A stretch of 5,516 nucleotides of DNA, taken from assembly GCA_019307165.1 (NCBI GenBank), contig JAFDKD010000246.1, positions 1 to 5,516 on the forward strand. Direction: 5' to 3'. Of this stretch, positions 5,114-5,516 are shown in pieces. Numbering within the stretch: the stretch's first letter is position 1; each line of letters starts with the position of its first letter. A program made the translations under genes and the position numbers. The notes under the pieces are model-generated. The model searched no databases and was not told the origin of the DNA. It was given only the letters and a program-made list of their open reading frames with translations. This stretch comes from Deltaproteobacteria bacterium. Lineage in GTDB: Bacteria > Desulfobacterota > DSM-4660 > Desulfatiglandales > Desulfatiglandaceae.

Positions 5114-5516
<403 letters not shown>

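Overview
The window looks like a stretch of a GC-rich anaerobic bacterial chromosome, most probably a sulfate-reducer-type Desulfobacterota (old Deltaproteobacteria). This rests on the vitamin B12 methyl-transfer gene pair, the style of the short TGACACC repeats at the left edge, and ordinary bacterial 23S and 5S rRNA. The lineage is an inference and was not tested by phylogeny.

Left part (1-2116): a two-gene minus-strand operon encodes a corrinoid (B12) carrier protein and, overlapping it by four bases (ATGA), a URO-D-fold methyltransferase. Together they are the carrier and one methyltransferase of a corrinoid-dependent one-carbon or demethylation pathway. The substrate is unknown and no activator gene is visible. 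The operon has a good sigma70-type promoter (TTGACA, 17 bp, TAGACT). About 30 bp away, back to back, a second TTGACA box faces a plus-strand gene for a secernin-like C69-family Ntn hydrolase (2117-3439) with the cysteine nucleophile directly after the start Met.

Middle (3440-3905): a low-GC (about 40% by rough hand count) single gene encodes a HicB-type antitoxin/regulator with an N-terminal HicB fold and a C-terminal ribbon-helix-helix. No complete HicA toxin lies beside it. Its promoter (TTGAAA, 17 bp, GATAAT) is overlapped by a 13-bp tandem repeat that is a natural candidate for its own operator. A hairpin lies between its end and the end of the convergent next gene.

Right part (3906-5516): a minus-strand metallo-beta-lactamase-fold hydrolase has an intact HxHxDH motif, but Leu/Gly occur where the last metal-ligand His is usually found. 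Upstream of it are a strong intrinsic terminator, the 5S rRNA, a short spacer with a perfect hairpin, and the 3' end of the 23S rRNA, all on the minus strand. This is the tail of an rRNA operon whose 16S end lies beyond the right edge.

The genes are mostly unrelated functional units. The only clear functional pair is the corrinoid protein and its methyltransferase. The most interesting signals are the shared divergent control region, the orphan HicB with its repeat operator, the HxDG metal-site variant of the methyltransferase, and the altered metal site of the MBL protein.
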